Source: Chamaelirium japonicum (taxonomy: Eukaryota; Streptophyta; Magnoliopsida; Liliales; Melanthiaceae). From it: a stretch of DNA of 64,000 bases. The position numbers and the translations under genes are program-made. Below, in pieces: positions 43,434 through 56,200 of the stretch; position 1 is the first letter of the stretch; every line of letters begins with the position of its first letter. The notes under the pieces are model-generated. The model had not been told where the DNA came from. It was given only the letters and a program-made list of their open reading frames with translations, and searched no databases. Where the stretch lies: assembly GCA_947650365.1 (NCBI GenBank), contig OX393557.1, positions 1,736,001 through 1,800,000 of the forward strand, given 5' to 3'.

Positions 43434-45379
43434 TGTTGTAGCTCGTGTATCCTGAGGGTGGATTTTCAATATTAATATTAATAAAGATGACTTTGGTTAT
43501 TACTTTAATTAGAATACTACTTTGGTAGATGTTAATACACAGATAATAAAGGACCCTAGGGAACACAGTAGGCCATTAAGGTATATGGTGGATCCATGCT
43601 TGGGAGACCCATTGGACCAGTTCTGTGTAGACCTAGAACCAGTTCACAGCTTTGGTGATGTCGGTCGCTTCACCGAGAATAAGCTATTGGCAGGTAGAGG
43701 ATATGTTGAAGTCTCCACCACAGGAACGTGGAATTTCCATTCACCTGACCAAGCACGATGATCATGTTGAACAGGAACCAAGACGGTGCACAATTAAATG
43801 ATTCAGACACTGGTGCATAAACCGTCGTCTTACTACTATAGATAATATATCATTAACCCTGAGGAACCATGTACACCGGGCTAACCAGTTGTGTGGTGCT
43901 TTGATGTGCCAACGTGTGCGGACCTTCCATAGTCCAATACTATGGTACATTGGGTTACCCGGCTAGCGCTTGAGTGGCATGCAATCCCTATAGGTTATCC
44001 GACGTCTAGTATTGGATGGGTGCATTTTGATGAGTCAATATGTCCACACAATTAATCCAGGCCTGGTGGTTGTTAGCATGACTGATGACGTTCCAGATGC
44101 TAGGCATAGCACCAGAAAGTGTGTGGTGTTATAGATGACAAGTTATCAAATCCTAGTCAGATGATCGATCAAGATCTAACAGTGCTCCCCACCGCTCGAG
44201 TCGTATCATGGCACCAATAATATGAGGGACTAAGGATTATCAGAGTATAGTAGAGAATATGGTTATGAGGAAGTAACATAAGTTTAGGATCACTAAAGTC
44301 CAACTCGCATCGTACTCTGGGTGGCTACGCAGGTTAGTCGGATTAGGGCAGATTAACGGAACTTTCGGTGTGTCACCGGAACTATTAATCAGGGATCCAG
44401 TTGGAGCTAGAGATCCTGAACCCTGAAGGTTCCATCCTGGCGTTGCATATAGGAATTATTTCCCGACCTGGTTGGATATGTTGGATGCGAAGTAGCGCGA
44501 TGGAGCGCAAGCTCGGAGCTTAAGAATCTAATTCACCTGTGTTAGGGGTCGTAGGGGTATTTTGGTAAATACTAAAATATTGTTTAGAACATACTGAATA
44601 TGGATCTTAAAATGAGCGGAATAATTCTAGGAGCTCATAGGCACTGACAGAACTCGATTCCGAGTAGCGCACTTCACTCAACCTCTCTTACAGTGTTTTC
44701 ACTTTTCGTGAAGGGCGTTTTCGTCCAGGCTTCACGATAGCTAAGTGGAAACCCTACAAACTACCCCCTTTCATCCCTATCTCTAGGGGGTCGTCCCTAG
44801 CTTGCGTATGGGAGTTGGGGCCGGCCCTATAAAGGGATTGGAGGGAGAGGAGGGCGGCCCTAAGGCTCTCCCTCTCCTAAAACCCGAACCCCCCTCTCTC
44901 TTCTCCCTCTTTGTGGTTTCGACCAAGGAAGAAAGAGGAAGAAGAAGGAGGAAGGAAGGAGAAGTAAGAAGAGAGAAATAGAAAGAGGAGATCTCATGGC
45001 TCGTCGTCGTCTTCGCAATGAATTCCTCCGCTGGCTCGTAGTCCTTGCACTCAAATATAGGACTTCGAGAATTCCTCCCTTCGCAAAGGATAAGGTGTCA
45101 TCCGACAGCTTCCCTTGTGATTCACGTGCGGTTCATCATCATTCTGTTCTTTTTGGATTATAGATCCACAAGGTATAATGATTCTAAATATCTAACTAGA
45201 TGCATGCATATCTTCCGTAGATCATAATATACCTCTAGGGTGTCCACACATATGCTAAGATCATAGATTTGTATGTAGATTATTTTATAGAATTAATTAT
45301 AATGAGACATACATCATAAGATCTTCGGATTTATCTTTTGCTTCCCCTACGACTCTGATAATAGGATTTAATTCTAATA
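43434..45379 (+). mobile_element. 5' LTR of inner copia (1946 bp)
   Basis: It begins TGTTGTAGCTCG and ends ATTCTAATA (the 3' LTR ends ATTCCAACA). TATA box TATAAAGG near 44828 with a GA/CT-rich leader after it. Long LTR for a copia element. Confidence 0.9.
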
Positions 45380-45381
45380 AT

Positions 45382-45393
45382 TGGTATTAGAGC
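45382..45393 (+). promoter_or_regulatory. Primer-binding site of inner copia (initiator tRNA-Met)
   Basis: TGGTATTAGAGC differs by one base from TGGTATCAGAGC, the usual initiator tRNA-Met PBS of plant copia elements. The outer copy has the unchanged form. Confidence 0.88.
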
Positions 45394-47335
45394 ACGCTTC
45401 GATGTGTGGTTTATGTATGAATTCGTGAAAACATCATGTGAATATATAATGGCATATGTTTTCGTTGGGGTTTGGCATAGATTATGCATATGGATTGTGC
45501 TATATATCGTCTCTTTGTAGGTGTTGCGGTGAATAATAATCTGTGATTACATGCCTCCGGGGGTCGGACCCCGAATTAATTTTTTACATTAATTATTATT
45601 ATGCTTATGGATTTTAAAGCTCTAGATGGGTGGGGATGGAGGTTGACCACCCTCGGTTCCCTGGCCATGTTTTTTAGGATTGGCTCTTTTCTTTTTAGCG
45701 AAATTGTACACGAACGAACACTTGCTTGGAGCGTGTTAGTTTTTCGATCACAGGAAGAAGAAGATGATGCTACATCCATGATTCGGGCAAGCGATACCAT
45801 GGAGTGCAAAGACCCGGTGAAAGTGTGCACGTTGGCGATGATCGTGATCGTCATCGGAAGATCGTACAGAATGGAAGAACATGATATTTTGGGTGTGCTA
45901 TTCAGGTTCAGGGGTCAGATCCTAGACTTGATACAGTTTGAATATTTTCCTGTTGTTCTCTTTACTTAGTATTTAGAGAACCTCGATGATAATTTAATTA
46001 TCTATTTTGCTTGTAAGTTAGTTTCTAGATCAGGCTTAGGGTTAGTACTTAGCTTATGGATTCATCGGTGTCTCTATATGATTCTAACACGTGCAAATCT
46101 GGTGGCTAACTAAAATGAAAGGTGGTAACCGCCCTTGTGGTAGTTCAGGTAGCCAAGTACTGTGCACCGAGATAGACACAGTGTTAGATTTATTTAGAGA
46201 TAGCTAATATCCCCATAAGAAGTATGATAACCCTAGTGGGATGCCCTTTCCCTATATGGTTCTAGCGACCAAGTTAGGTTAGGATTCCATTAAGTGATAC
46301 CCGTTTCTAGTTGAAGTTTGATGGTAGTGTGAACTCATCACGATTTGGTTATGCCACTATTAGGTTGAGGTCCGGCGAAGGTTATCGGATGTCCCTATTT
46401 AGCCAGTATCAAAACCTATAATGAGATAAGATGTACTATGACATCAGGCATCAAATTATAAACGAGACATCATTCTAGTGGAAGTCCTTTCCACATTGAC
46501 CTTAGGCTAGGCTCTAGATCTTAGGATTATGGGCAAACTAGTGAAGTATCGGGATCCTTGGAATCTATATAATGTGATCCTTGCAAGAAAAGCAAAAGCT
46601 GAGTATTCAAGGTAGGGACTATGATATTTTTCAAGGATACTAATGCTTTGTGGGAAGGTTTGTAATCCTAGTGGGAGCGCGGTAGACCCGTCTAGGTCTA
46701 GGACTTCGTGACCTTTCTAGATATGCATAAAACATTATAAAGAAGGGATGTGTAAGAGGTTCCCTCCATAGGAGAGCCCCTGGCCTCCATAATCAACTGA
46801 CTGAGGGTCTGGGTTGGAGGTATGTAGTTCGATATTCCCACCGGGTGAGAGCTGTGTTTCCTTATATACTAGTTCACCTAGTAGTTTCCTTCGGGACATG
46901 GAGGATGCCGGTGGCAGTGGGTGATAGTTTTTTCCTGCATCGCGGGAGCCTATGAACCCCCCTACCGACACCACCTAGATTTGTGGGAAGCATCCGAAAG
47001 TGTATGTGAAGCTGCCATTGCTGTGCATGGTGGGTCACATAAAGCTGGCCAAAAGAAGACTGGGAGGTCTTTCAGTTTGCCATGGGTAATTCTGATAAAG
47101 ACTGGGTCGTAAACACCCCGTTGGCAGAAGCGGTTGCATGCTCTCACTAAGATGCTGTCTCCAATCCAAGGCAGATAGTCTCAGTGCCCGGGCCCAGGGA
47201 ATTTAGATTCCTGGATATCTCCACTTGAGATAGTGAAGACATAGCAGTTGGAGTAAACATTATCTATTTTTGAATTCCATAAAATAGATTGTAGTATACC
47301 ATAATTTTTGCTTTAAACCATTGTTTATAGAAATT
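45394..47335 (+). other. Long untranslated leader of inner copia
   Basis: About 1.9 kb between PBS and gag has no conserved open frame. It is colinear, in reverse, with 56402-58337 of the outer element. It may hold packaging signals; nothing specific was recognised. Confidence 0.6.
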
Positions 47336-48045
47336 ATGACCAAGCTCGACCCTTTGCTTTCATCCTTAATGATAACAAACTTATGGGACCAAACTACAAG
47401 GACTGGAAGCGCAACCTAATGCTCGTCCTAAGGGTTGACAAATACTCCATTGCCCTAAGTACCCCTCAATCGTCCATGCCGGGACCAAGTGCTACTGAGG
47501 CCCAGTTGAAAGAATGGAAAGACTGGCTAGATGCTGATGAGATGTACAAATGCTACATAGTGGCATCCTTGCAGATCGTCATTCAGAAGCAAGTCGAAGA
47601 TATGACCTTCGCTTTAGACATGATGCTCTATATAAAAGAAATGTTCGGGGGTCGTAGTCGGGTAACTCATTGCCTGACCGTCAAGAATTTGGTATCCACG
47701 AAGATGGCAGAGGGGACTTTAGTTCGGGATCATATACTAAAATTATTTAGCTATATGAATAAACTTGGTTTCTTCGATGTCATCTTGGATGCAAAGATTC
47801 AGACCGATATTTTTTTTGCATATCTGTCTGGAATGTTTGAAGGCTTCGTTACCAACTTTAACCTTAATCGGTTAGAAATGACTAATACAGAGCTCCTAGC
47901 GGTGCTGCAGGCGGCAGAGGATGGGATGAAGGTAGGAGCCCAATCCGTGAACGTAGAGCGGAAGTCTTTTCTAAAAGCCAAAGGCAAGTTTCAGAAAAAA
48001 AAAAGGTCTAAGAAGCCCGTGAAGATGGGTCAGGAGCAGTTGTAG
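47336..48045 (+). pseudogene. Copia gag (inner element)
   Basis: The ATG at 47336 starts MTKLDPL; a one-base deletion soon after (compare the outer copy) shifts the frame into the long open stretch NKLMGPNYKDWKRNLMLVL... The UBN2-type gag core includes LKEWKDWLDADEMYKCYI and a TLVRDHILKLF block. It ends at TAG after GQEQL. The zinc knuckle CGKKGHWKSDC follows at about 48092 beyond that stop. Confidence 0.88.
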
Positions 48046-51000
48046 GTTCCTAAGCAGGATGTTTCGACAAAGCCCAAAGGAAAGTATTTCTGATGCGGTA
48101 AGAAGGGGCACTGGAAGAGTGACTGCTGCGTGGCTCCCAAGAAGGCTGAGATAGATATATCTCAAATCCACATAGTGGAATCCCTTATAACATCTAGTTG
48201 TTCTCCAGTCTCATAGATTATGGATTCTGGTTCCACTAACCATGCTTGCAATAATTTGCAGGGGTTCAAGGAGACAAGAAAACTGGGTGATGGGAAGATC
48301 ATCCTGAGTATGGGAACTGAGACCGTGGCAGAGGCTGAAACAGTTAGAGATATCATCTTGCAGTTTCTTGATGAAAGAAGTTTATTACTTAGAGACATAC
48401 TTTATGTACCGTCCTTGAGACGAAACTTAATTTCTGTTTCCTTATTGAATAATAAGGATTTTTTAGTTTTATTTGATACGTTTGGTGCATCAATTAAATT
48501 GAATGGTTCCTTTGTTTGTAAGGGAAAGACACAGAATAGTCTTTATGTAATTAACTCTAATCATAAGTAGGGTAACATAACTGAAGCCTGTGTGGTTAAT
48601 TCATCTAAAAGAAAAAATCTCTCAGATAATCCAACACTCCTTTGGCATCTAAGACTTGGACACATAGTCTCAGACAGGATTCATAGGTTGGTTAAGGTAG
48701 GACTTTTAAGTCCAGATGTTTCAGAAAGCCTACCAATGTGTGAGTCTTGCCTGAAAGGCAAGATGACTAAAAGAACTTTCCGATCCAAAGGTAGCAGATC
48801 TTAGGAGGTATTGGAGTTGGTACACACTGATGTATGTGGACCCATAAGTGTCTGTATTATAGGAGGCTTTGAGTATTTCATCACCTTCACGGATGATCAC
48901 TCGAGGTTTGGATATATATACCTAATATGATGGAAGTATGAATACTTTGATAAGTTTAAGGTGTTCAAAACTGAAGCAAAAAAGTAGACGGGTAAGAGTA
49001 TCAAGTCTCTTCGATCGGATCGAGGAGGCAAATACCTATCGGATGAATTTATTGGGTACCTACATGAGCATGAGATCGTATCCCAGTTGACTGCACCAAG
49101 GACACAACAACAAAATGGTGTATCTGAGAGGAGAAACTGAACTTTGTTAGACATGGTTCAGACTATGATGAGTTATGCAATATTGCCACCTAGTTTTTAG
49201 GGATATGCCCTAGAGTCGACAGCATATATATTGAACTTTGTTCCATTAAAATCAATAACTATAACTCCTTGGGAGCTGTGGTTGAAGCAAAAGTCAAGCC
49301 TGCAGTACTTTAGGATTTGGGGTTGTTCAGCACATGTGCAGAAGGACAAGCGAGATATGATGGAGTCAAAGACTAAGGTATGTATATTCGTTGGGTATTC
49401 AAAATAGACAAAAGGTGATTTATTTTATGATCATGAGGATAGAAAGTTCATTGTTCGTATTCCTGGATCAGGATTATGTAATAGACCATAAGCCCACTAG
49501 TAAAGTAGTTCTTGGAAAATTCCTTGGTACTGATAGGAGTACGCAGACAGAACACATAGTAGGAGCTGATACCACTAAGATAAATAATACTATAGAATCG
49601 ACTCCTACGGAACCACCGTAGGTTCATCGCAGAGGGATGGCCACAAAAGCTCCTGATAGATATATTGGAGAAGCCTTCTTGGTAGATCAAGAGTTTCAGG
49701 AGGATGATCCTCTGAACTATGACGAAGCGATGGTATCCTCTGACCATGCAGTATGGCAGAAAGCCATGGAAGCAGAACTAACATTGATGTCCCAAAACTT
49801 GGTCTGGACACTTGTAACATCGCCTCATAACATTAAACCTGTTGGGTGTACAAAAAAAAAAGAGGTTCGGATGGTACTGTTGAGACTTACAAAGCTAGAC
49901 TAGTCGCTAAGGGTTATACCCAGCGAGAAGGGATCGACTATAATGAAATTTTTTCGCCAGTGGCTATGCTTAAGTCTATTCGGATCCTCTTATCCATTGT
50001 AGCCCATTATGATTGAGAGATCTGTCAAATGGACGTCAAGACCGCATTCCTCAACGGGGATTTGGAAAAAGACATCTATATGTCTCAGCCTCCAGGCTTT
50101 GTCACAAAAGGTCATGAAAGTCTGGTGTGCAAGTTGCAGAGGTCCATTTATAGACTGAAGCAAGCATCCAGAAGTTGGAACATGCATTTGATCAGGCTAT
50201 CCAGTCTTATGGATTTGAACAAAATATGGATGAACCATGTGTTTTTAAGAGGAGCGATAAGACTGCAGTAGGTTTTCTAATACTTTATGTAGACGATACT
50301 TATTGGAAATGATGTTGAAATATTGTCTACAGTGAAGGTGTGGTTATCCTCTCAATTTGACATGAAAGACTTGGGTGAAGCGAGTTATGTTCTGGGGATC
50401 AAGGTAATTCGAGATCGCCAGAACAAGAATCTTTTGCTATCACAGTCAGCCTACATAGATACTATCTTGGTCATATTCAGTATGCATACTCCAAGAAGGG
50501 ACTGGTTCTATTCAGACATGGAATAAAATTGTCCAAGTATCAGGGTTCTAAGACTCCTGAGGAGAGGGTAGAGATGTAGAAGATAACTTATGCTTCGGCT
50601 GTAGAGAGTCTGATGTATGCTATGCAGTGCACGAAACCAGATATATGCTATGCAGTAGGCATGACAGGTAGGTATCAGTCAAATCTAGGTCCAGGGCACT
50701 GGACTGCTGTGAAAAGTATACTCAAGTATCTCCATAGGATGAGAGATTATGAGTTAGTTTACTCTTCACAGGAACTGATACCGATTAGATACACGGATTC
50801 TGACTTTGCAGCAGATCCGGAATCCAGGAGATCGACGTCAGGGTTTGTATTTTTATTGGGAAGAGAAGCTGTCAGTTGGAGGAGCGTGAAGTAGGGATGC
50901 ATCACGGATTCGACGACAGAGGCTGAGTACGTTGCGGCATGCAAAGCAGCTAAGAAGGTGGTGTGGCTCAAGAAGTTTCTCACGGACTTAGGATGTGTAC

Positions 51001-51263
51001 CGGGAGCTCAAGATCCTATTGTTCTTTACTGTGACAATAGTGGAGTAGTTACACAATCCAAGGAGCCAAGATATCACCAGAAGAGTAAGCATATCAAGCA
51101 AAAAGACTATATTATCCGAGACTTGCAGAAGCGAGGGGAGGTTGTAGTGACTCAGGTGGCGTCTGCAGATAACATGGCGGACCCTTTCCCAAAGGCGTTA
51201 CTGACCAAGGCTTTTAAGAAGCACGTGGATGCCATGGGAGTTAAGACTGTTATTCCCCGCTAG
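48046..51263 (+). pseudogene. Copia pol: protease, integrase, RT, RNase H (inner element, many stops)
   Basis: Order along the frame: zinc knuckle (48092), protease MDSGSTNHACN (48220), GAG-pre-integrase LLWHLRLGH (48640) and CESCLKGKMTKR, integrase core VHTDVCGPISV and [27 protein letters not shown] (50026) and LYVDDT (50282, with a deletion just after), RNase H VLYCDNSGV (51025) and ADNMADPF. The last codons are KTVIPR-TAG at 51261-51263. More than ten nonsense codons and several small indels show it is dead. Confidence 0.92.
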
Positions 51264-51277
51264 GCCAAGTGGGCGAT

Positions 51278-53226
51278 TGTTGTAGCTCGTCTGTTCTAAG
51301 CGTGGATTTTCTGTATTAACATTAATAAAGATGACTTTGGTTATTAGTTTAATTAGAATACTACTTTGGTATATGTTAATACATATATAATAACGGACCC
51401 TAGGGAACACAGTAGGCCACTGAGGCGTATAATGGATCCATGCTTGGGAGACCCAGTGGACCAGTTCTGTGTAGACCTAGAACTAGTTCACAGCTTTGGT
51501 GATGCCGGTCGGTTCACCGAGAATAAGCTGTTGGCAGGTAGAGGATATGGGGAAGTCTCCACCCCGGGAATGTGAGATTCCCATTCACCTGACCAAGCAT
51601 GATGATCGTGTTGAACAGGAACCAAGACGATGCACAGTTCAGTGATTAAGACACTAGTGCATAAACTGTCTTACTACTATAGATAATATATCCTTAATCC
51701 TGAGGGACCATGTACACTGGGCCAACCAGTTGTGTGGTGCTTTGATGTGCCAATGTGTGCGGACTTTCCATAGTCCAATAGCTCGGTACATTGGGTTACC
51801 CGGCTGGCGCTTGAGTGGCATGTAATCCCTACAGGTTATCCGAAGTCCAGTATTAGATGGGTGCGTTTTGATGAGTCAATCTGTCGACATAATTAACCTA
51901 GGCCTGGTGGTTGTCAGTATGACTGATGACGTTCTGGATGCTAGGCATAGCACCGAAAGGTGTGTGGTGCTATAGATGATAAGTCATCAAATCCTAGTCA
52001 GATGATCGATCGAGATCTGATGGTGCTCCCCACTACCTGAGTCGTATCATGGCACCAGTAATAGGAGGGACTAAGGATTATCAGAGTATAGTAGAGAACA
52101 TGGTTACAAGGGAGTAACATAAGTTTAGGATCACTAGAGTTAAACTCGTGTCGCACTCTGGGTGGCTACACGTGTTAATCGGATTAGGGCTGATTAACGG
52201 AACTTTCGATGTGTCACCGGAACAGTTAATCAGGGATCCGATTGGAGCTAGAGATCCTGAACCCTGAAGGTTCCACCCTGTTATTACGTATAGGAATTGT
52301 TCCCCTATCTGGTTGGATACGTTGGATGCGAAGTAGCGCGATGGAGCGCACGCCCTGAGCCTAAGAACCTAATTCACATATGTTAGGAGCCATAGGGATA
52401 TTTTGGTAAATACTGAAATATGGCTCAGAACATACTGAATATGGATCTTAAAATGAGCGAAATAATTTCAGGAGCTCATAGGCGCCGACAGAACTCGATT
52501 TCGAGTAGTGCACCTTACTCAATCTCTCTTACAGTGTTTCAATTTTCATAAAGGGCATTTTCGTCCAGGCTTCACGACAGCTAAGTGGAAACCCTTAAAA
52601 ATGCCCCCCCTCATCCCTATCTCTAGGGGGCCGGCCCCTAGCTTGCGTATGGGTGTTGGGGCCGACCCTATAAAGGGATTTGAGGGAGAGGGGGCTGTCC
52701 CTAAGGCTCTCCCTCTCCTAAAACCCAAACCCCCCTCTTTTCACTCCCTCTTTGTTGTTTCGGCCAAGGAAAAAAGAGAAAAAAGAAGGAAGAAGAAGGA
52801 GGAATGAAGGAGAAGGAATAAAAGAGAAAAAGAAGGAGGAGATCTCGCGGCTCGCCGTCATCTTCGCAATAAATTCCTCTGTCGGCTCGTAGTACTTGCA
52901 CTCAGAGATAGGACTTCGAGGATTCGTCCCTTCGCAAAGGTAAGGTGTCATCCGACAGCTTCCCTTGCGATTCTCCTGTGGTTTATCATCGTTCCATTCT
53001 CTTCAGATCTTAGATTCACGAGGTATGATGATTCTAAATACCTAACTAGATGCATACATATCTTCCGTAGATCGTATGCCTCTAGGGTGTCCGCACATAT
53101 GCTAAGATCATAGATTGGTATATAGATTGTTTTGTAGAATTAATTATAATGAAATATACATCGTAAGATCTTCAAAACTATCTTTTGCTTCCACTGCAAC
53201 TCTGATAATAGGATTTAATTCCAACA
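51278..53226 (+). mobile_element. 3' LTR of inner copia (1949 bp)
   Basis: TGTTGTAGCTCG...AATTCCAACA. TATA box TATAAAGG near 52669. It is followed by TSD gcttc. Confidence 0.93.
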
Positions 53227-56200
53227 GCTTCATATGCCATAACATACTTAATCTCTGTCGTCGAATTTGTGATGCATCCCTGCTTTACACTCCTCCAACT
53301 GACAGCTCATCCTCCTAATGAAAACACAAACCCTGATATCGATCTCCTAGATTCTGGATTTGCTGTAAATTCAAAATCCGTGTATTCAATCGGCATCAGT
53401 TCCTGTGAAGAGTAAACTAACTCATAATTTCTCGTCCTACAGAGATACTTGAGTATACTTTTCACAGCAGTCTAGTGCCCTGTACCCGGATTTGACTGAT
53501 ATCTGCCCATCATACCTATTGCATAGCATATATCTGGTCTCGTACACTATATAGTATATATTAGACTCTCTATAATCAAAGCATAAGGTATCTTCTGCAT
53601 CTCTGCCCTCTCTTTAGGAGTCTTAGGACCCTAATCCTTTGATAATTTTATTCCATGTTTGAATGGAACTAGTCCCTTCTTGGAGTTGTGCATACTGAAT
53701 TTGACCAAAATAGTATTTATGTAGTCTGACTGTAACAGCGAGAGAATCTTGTTCTGGCGATCTTGAGTTACCTTGATCCCCAGAACATAACTTACTTTAC
53801 CCAGATCTTTCATGTCAAATTTAGAGGACAACCACACCTTCACTGTAGACAATGTTCAAACATCGTTTCCAATGAGCAGGATATCATCTACGTAAAGCAC
53901 TAGAAAAACTACTATAGTCTTATCGCTCCTTTTACAAACACATGATTCATCTATATTCTATTCAAATTCATAAGACTGGATAGCCTAATCAAAACGTATG
54001 TTCCAACTTCTGGATGCTTGCTTTAGTCCACAAATGGACCTTTGCAATTTGCACACTAGACTTTCCTGACCTTTTGCGACAAAGCCTGGAGGCTGAGACA
54101 TATAGATATCTTCTTCCAAATCCAATTTGAGGAATGCGGTCTTGACGTCCATTTGCCAGATCTCCCAATCATAATGGGCTGCAATGAATAAGAGAATCCA
54201 AATAGACTTAAGCATAGCCACTGGCGAAAAGGTTTCGACATAGCTGATCCCTTCTCACTGGGTATAACCCTTAGCGACTAGTCTAGCTTTGTAAGTCTCA
54301 ATGGTACCATCCGGACCACTTTTTCTTTTATACACCCACTTACACCCAACAGGTTTAATATTGCGAGGCGGTGTTATAAGTGTCCAAACCGAGTTTTGGG
54401 ATCGATGTCAGTTCTGCCTCCATGGCTTTCTGTCATGCTGCATGGTCAGAGGATACCATCGCTTCATCGGAGTTCAGAGGATCATCCTCCTGAAACTTTG
54501 GATCCACCAAGAAGGCTTCTCCAATGTATCTATCATAAGCTCTTGTGGTCCTCCTACTACGACGAGCCTGCGGTGGTTCCATATGAGTCAATTCTACAGT
54601 ATCGTTAATCTTAGTGGTATCAGCTCCCACTATGTTTTCTGTCTGTGTACTCCCATCAGTACCAAACAATTCTTCAAAAGCTACTTTACTGGTGGGCTTA
54701 TGGTCTATTAAATAATCTTGCTCCAGGAATATGGCGTTCGTTGAGATGACAACCTTTCTATTTTTAGAATAATAAAATAAACCATCTTTTGTCCCTTTTA
54801 GATACCCAACGAATATACATACCTTAGTCTTTGACTATATCTTGTCTCGCTTGTCCTTCCGCACATGTGCTAGACAATCCCAAATCCTAAAGTGCTACAT
54901 GCTTGGCTTTTGCTTCAACCACAGCTTCCAAGTAGTCAAAGGTACTGACTTTGATAGAATAATGTTTTAGGACATATCCCTAAAAACTAGATGGCAATAT
55001 TGCATAACTCATCATTGTCCGAACCATGTCTAACAAAGTTCGGTTTCTCCTCTCAGTTACGTCGTTTTGTTGTGGTGTCTCTGGTGCAGTCAATTGTGAT
55101 ATAATCCCATGCTCATACAGGTACCCTATAAATTCATCCGATAGGTATTCGCATCTTCAATCTAATCGAAGAGACTTGATACTCTTACCCGTCTATTTTT
55201 TTGCTTCAACTCTGAACTCCTTGAACTTATCAAAGGATTCAGACTTCCGCCAAATTAGGTATATGTATCCAAACCTTGAGTGTTCATCCATGAAGGTGAT
55301 GAAATACTCGAAGCCTCCTATAGTACGGACACTTATGGACCCACATACATCAGTGTGTACTAATTCCAATACCTCCTGAGATCTGCTACCTTTGGCTCGG
55401 AAAGTTTTTTTGGTCATTTTGCCTTCCAGGAAAGACTCACACGTTGGTAGGCTTTCTGAAACATCTGGATTTAAAAGTCCTGCCTTAATTAACCAACCTG
55501 TGAATTTTGTCTGAGACTATGTGTCCAAGCCTTAGATATCAAAGGAGTATTGGATTATCTGAGAGATTTTTCCTTTTAGATGAATTAATCATACAGGCTT
55601 CAGTTATGTTATCCTACTGATGAGTGGAGTTAATTATATAGAGATCATTCTATGTCTTTCCCTCATAAACAAACGAACCATTCAATTTAATTGACATACT
55701 AGAAGCATCAAATAAAACTGAAAAATCTTTATTATTCAATAAGGAAACAGAAATTAAGTTTTGTCTCACAGATGGTACATAAAGCATGTCTCTAAGTTTT
55801 GCGTTAGTCACTTTCAACCGGTTATCACAGAAGCATCACTATAAACTTTGTTTTAGTACCTTCAACCAGTTAAGGTTGAAGTTGGTAACGAAGTCCTTAA
55901 ACGTTCCTGACAGAGACACAAAAAAAATATCGGTCTGGATCTCTGCATCCAAGATGACATCAAAAGAACTAAGTTTATTCACATATCCAAACAATTTTAG
56001 CTTATGATCCCAAACTAAAGTCCTCTCTGCCATCTTCATGGATACTAATTTTTTGATGGTCAGGTAACAAGTTACCCGACTATGACCCTCGAACATTTTC
56101 TTTAAATAGAGCATCATGTCTGAAGCAAAAGCCATGTCTTCGACTTGCTTCTAAAGGACGGTCTGCAAGGATGTCATAATGTAGTACTTGCATATCTCAT

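Larger units (their letters stand above)
43434..53226 (+). mobile_element. Inner Ty1/copia retrotransposon, full length (9.8 kb)
   Basis: 5' LTR 43434-45379, internal 45380-51277, 3' LTR 51278-53226; the TSD gcttc is exact at 43429-43433 and 53227-53231. Pol order is protease, integrase, RT, RNase H, which defines copia. It inserted into a sister element of its own family in the opposite orientation. The LTRs are visibly diverged and pol has many stops, so it is old and inactive. Confidence 0.95.

Noticed and set aside
45601..45969. 122-codon ORF in the inner copia leader
   Set aside because: The corresponding place in the outer copia is not open and no domain is recognisable; it is treated as leader.
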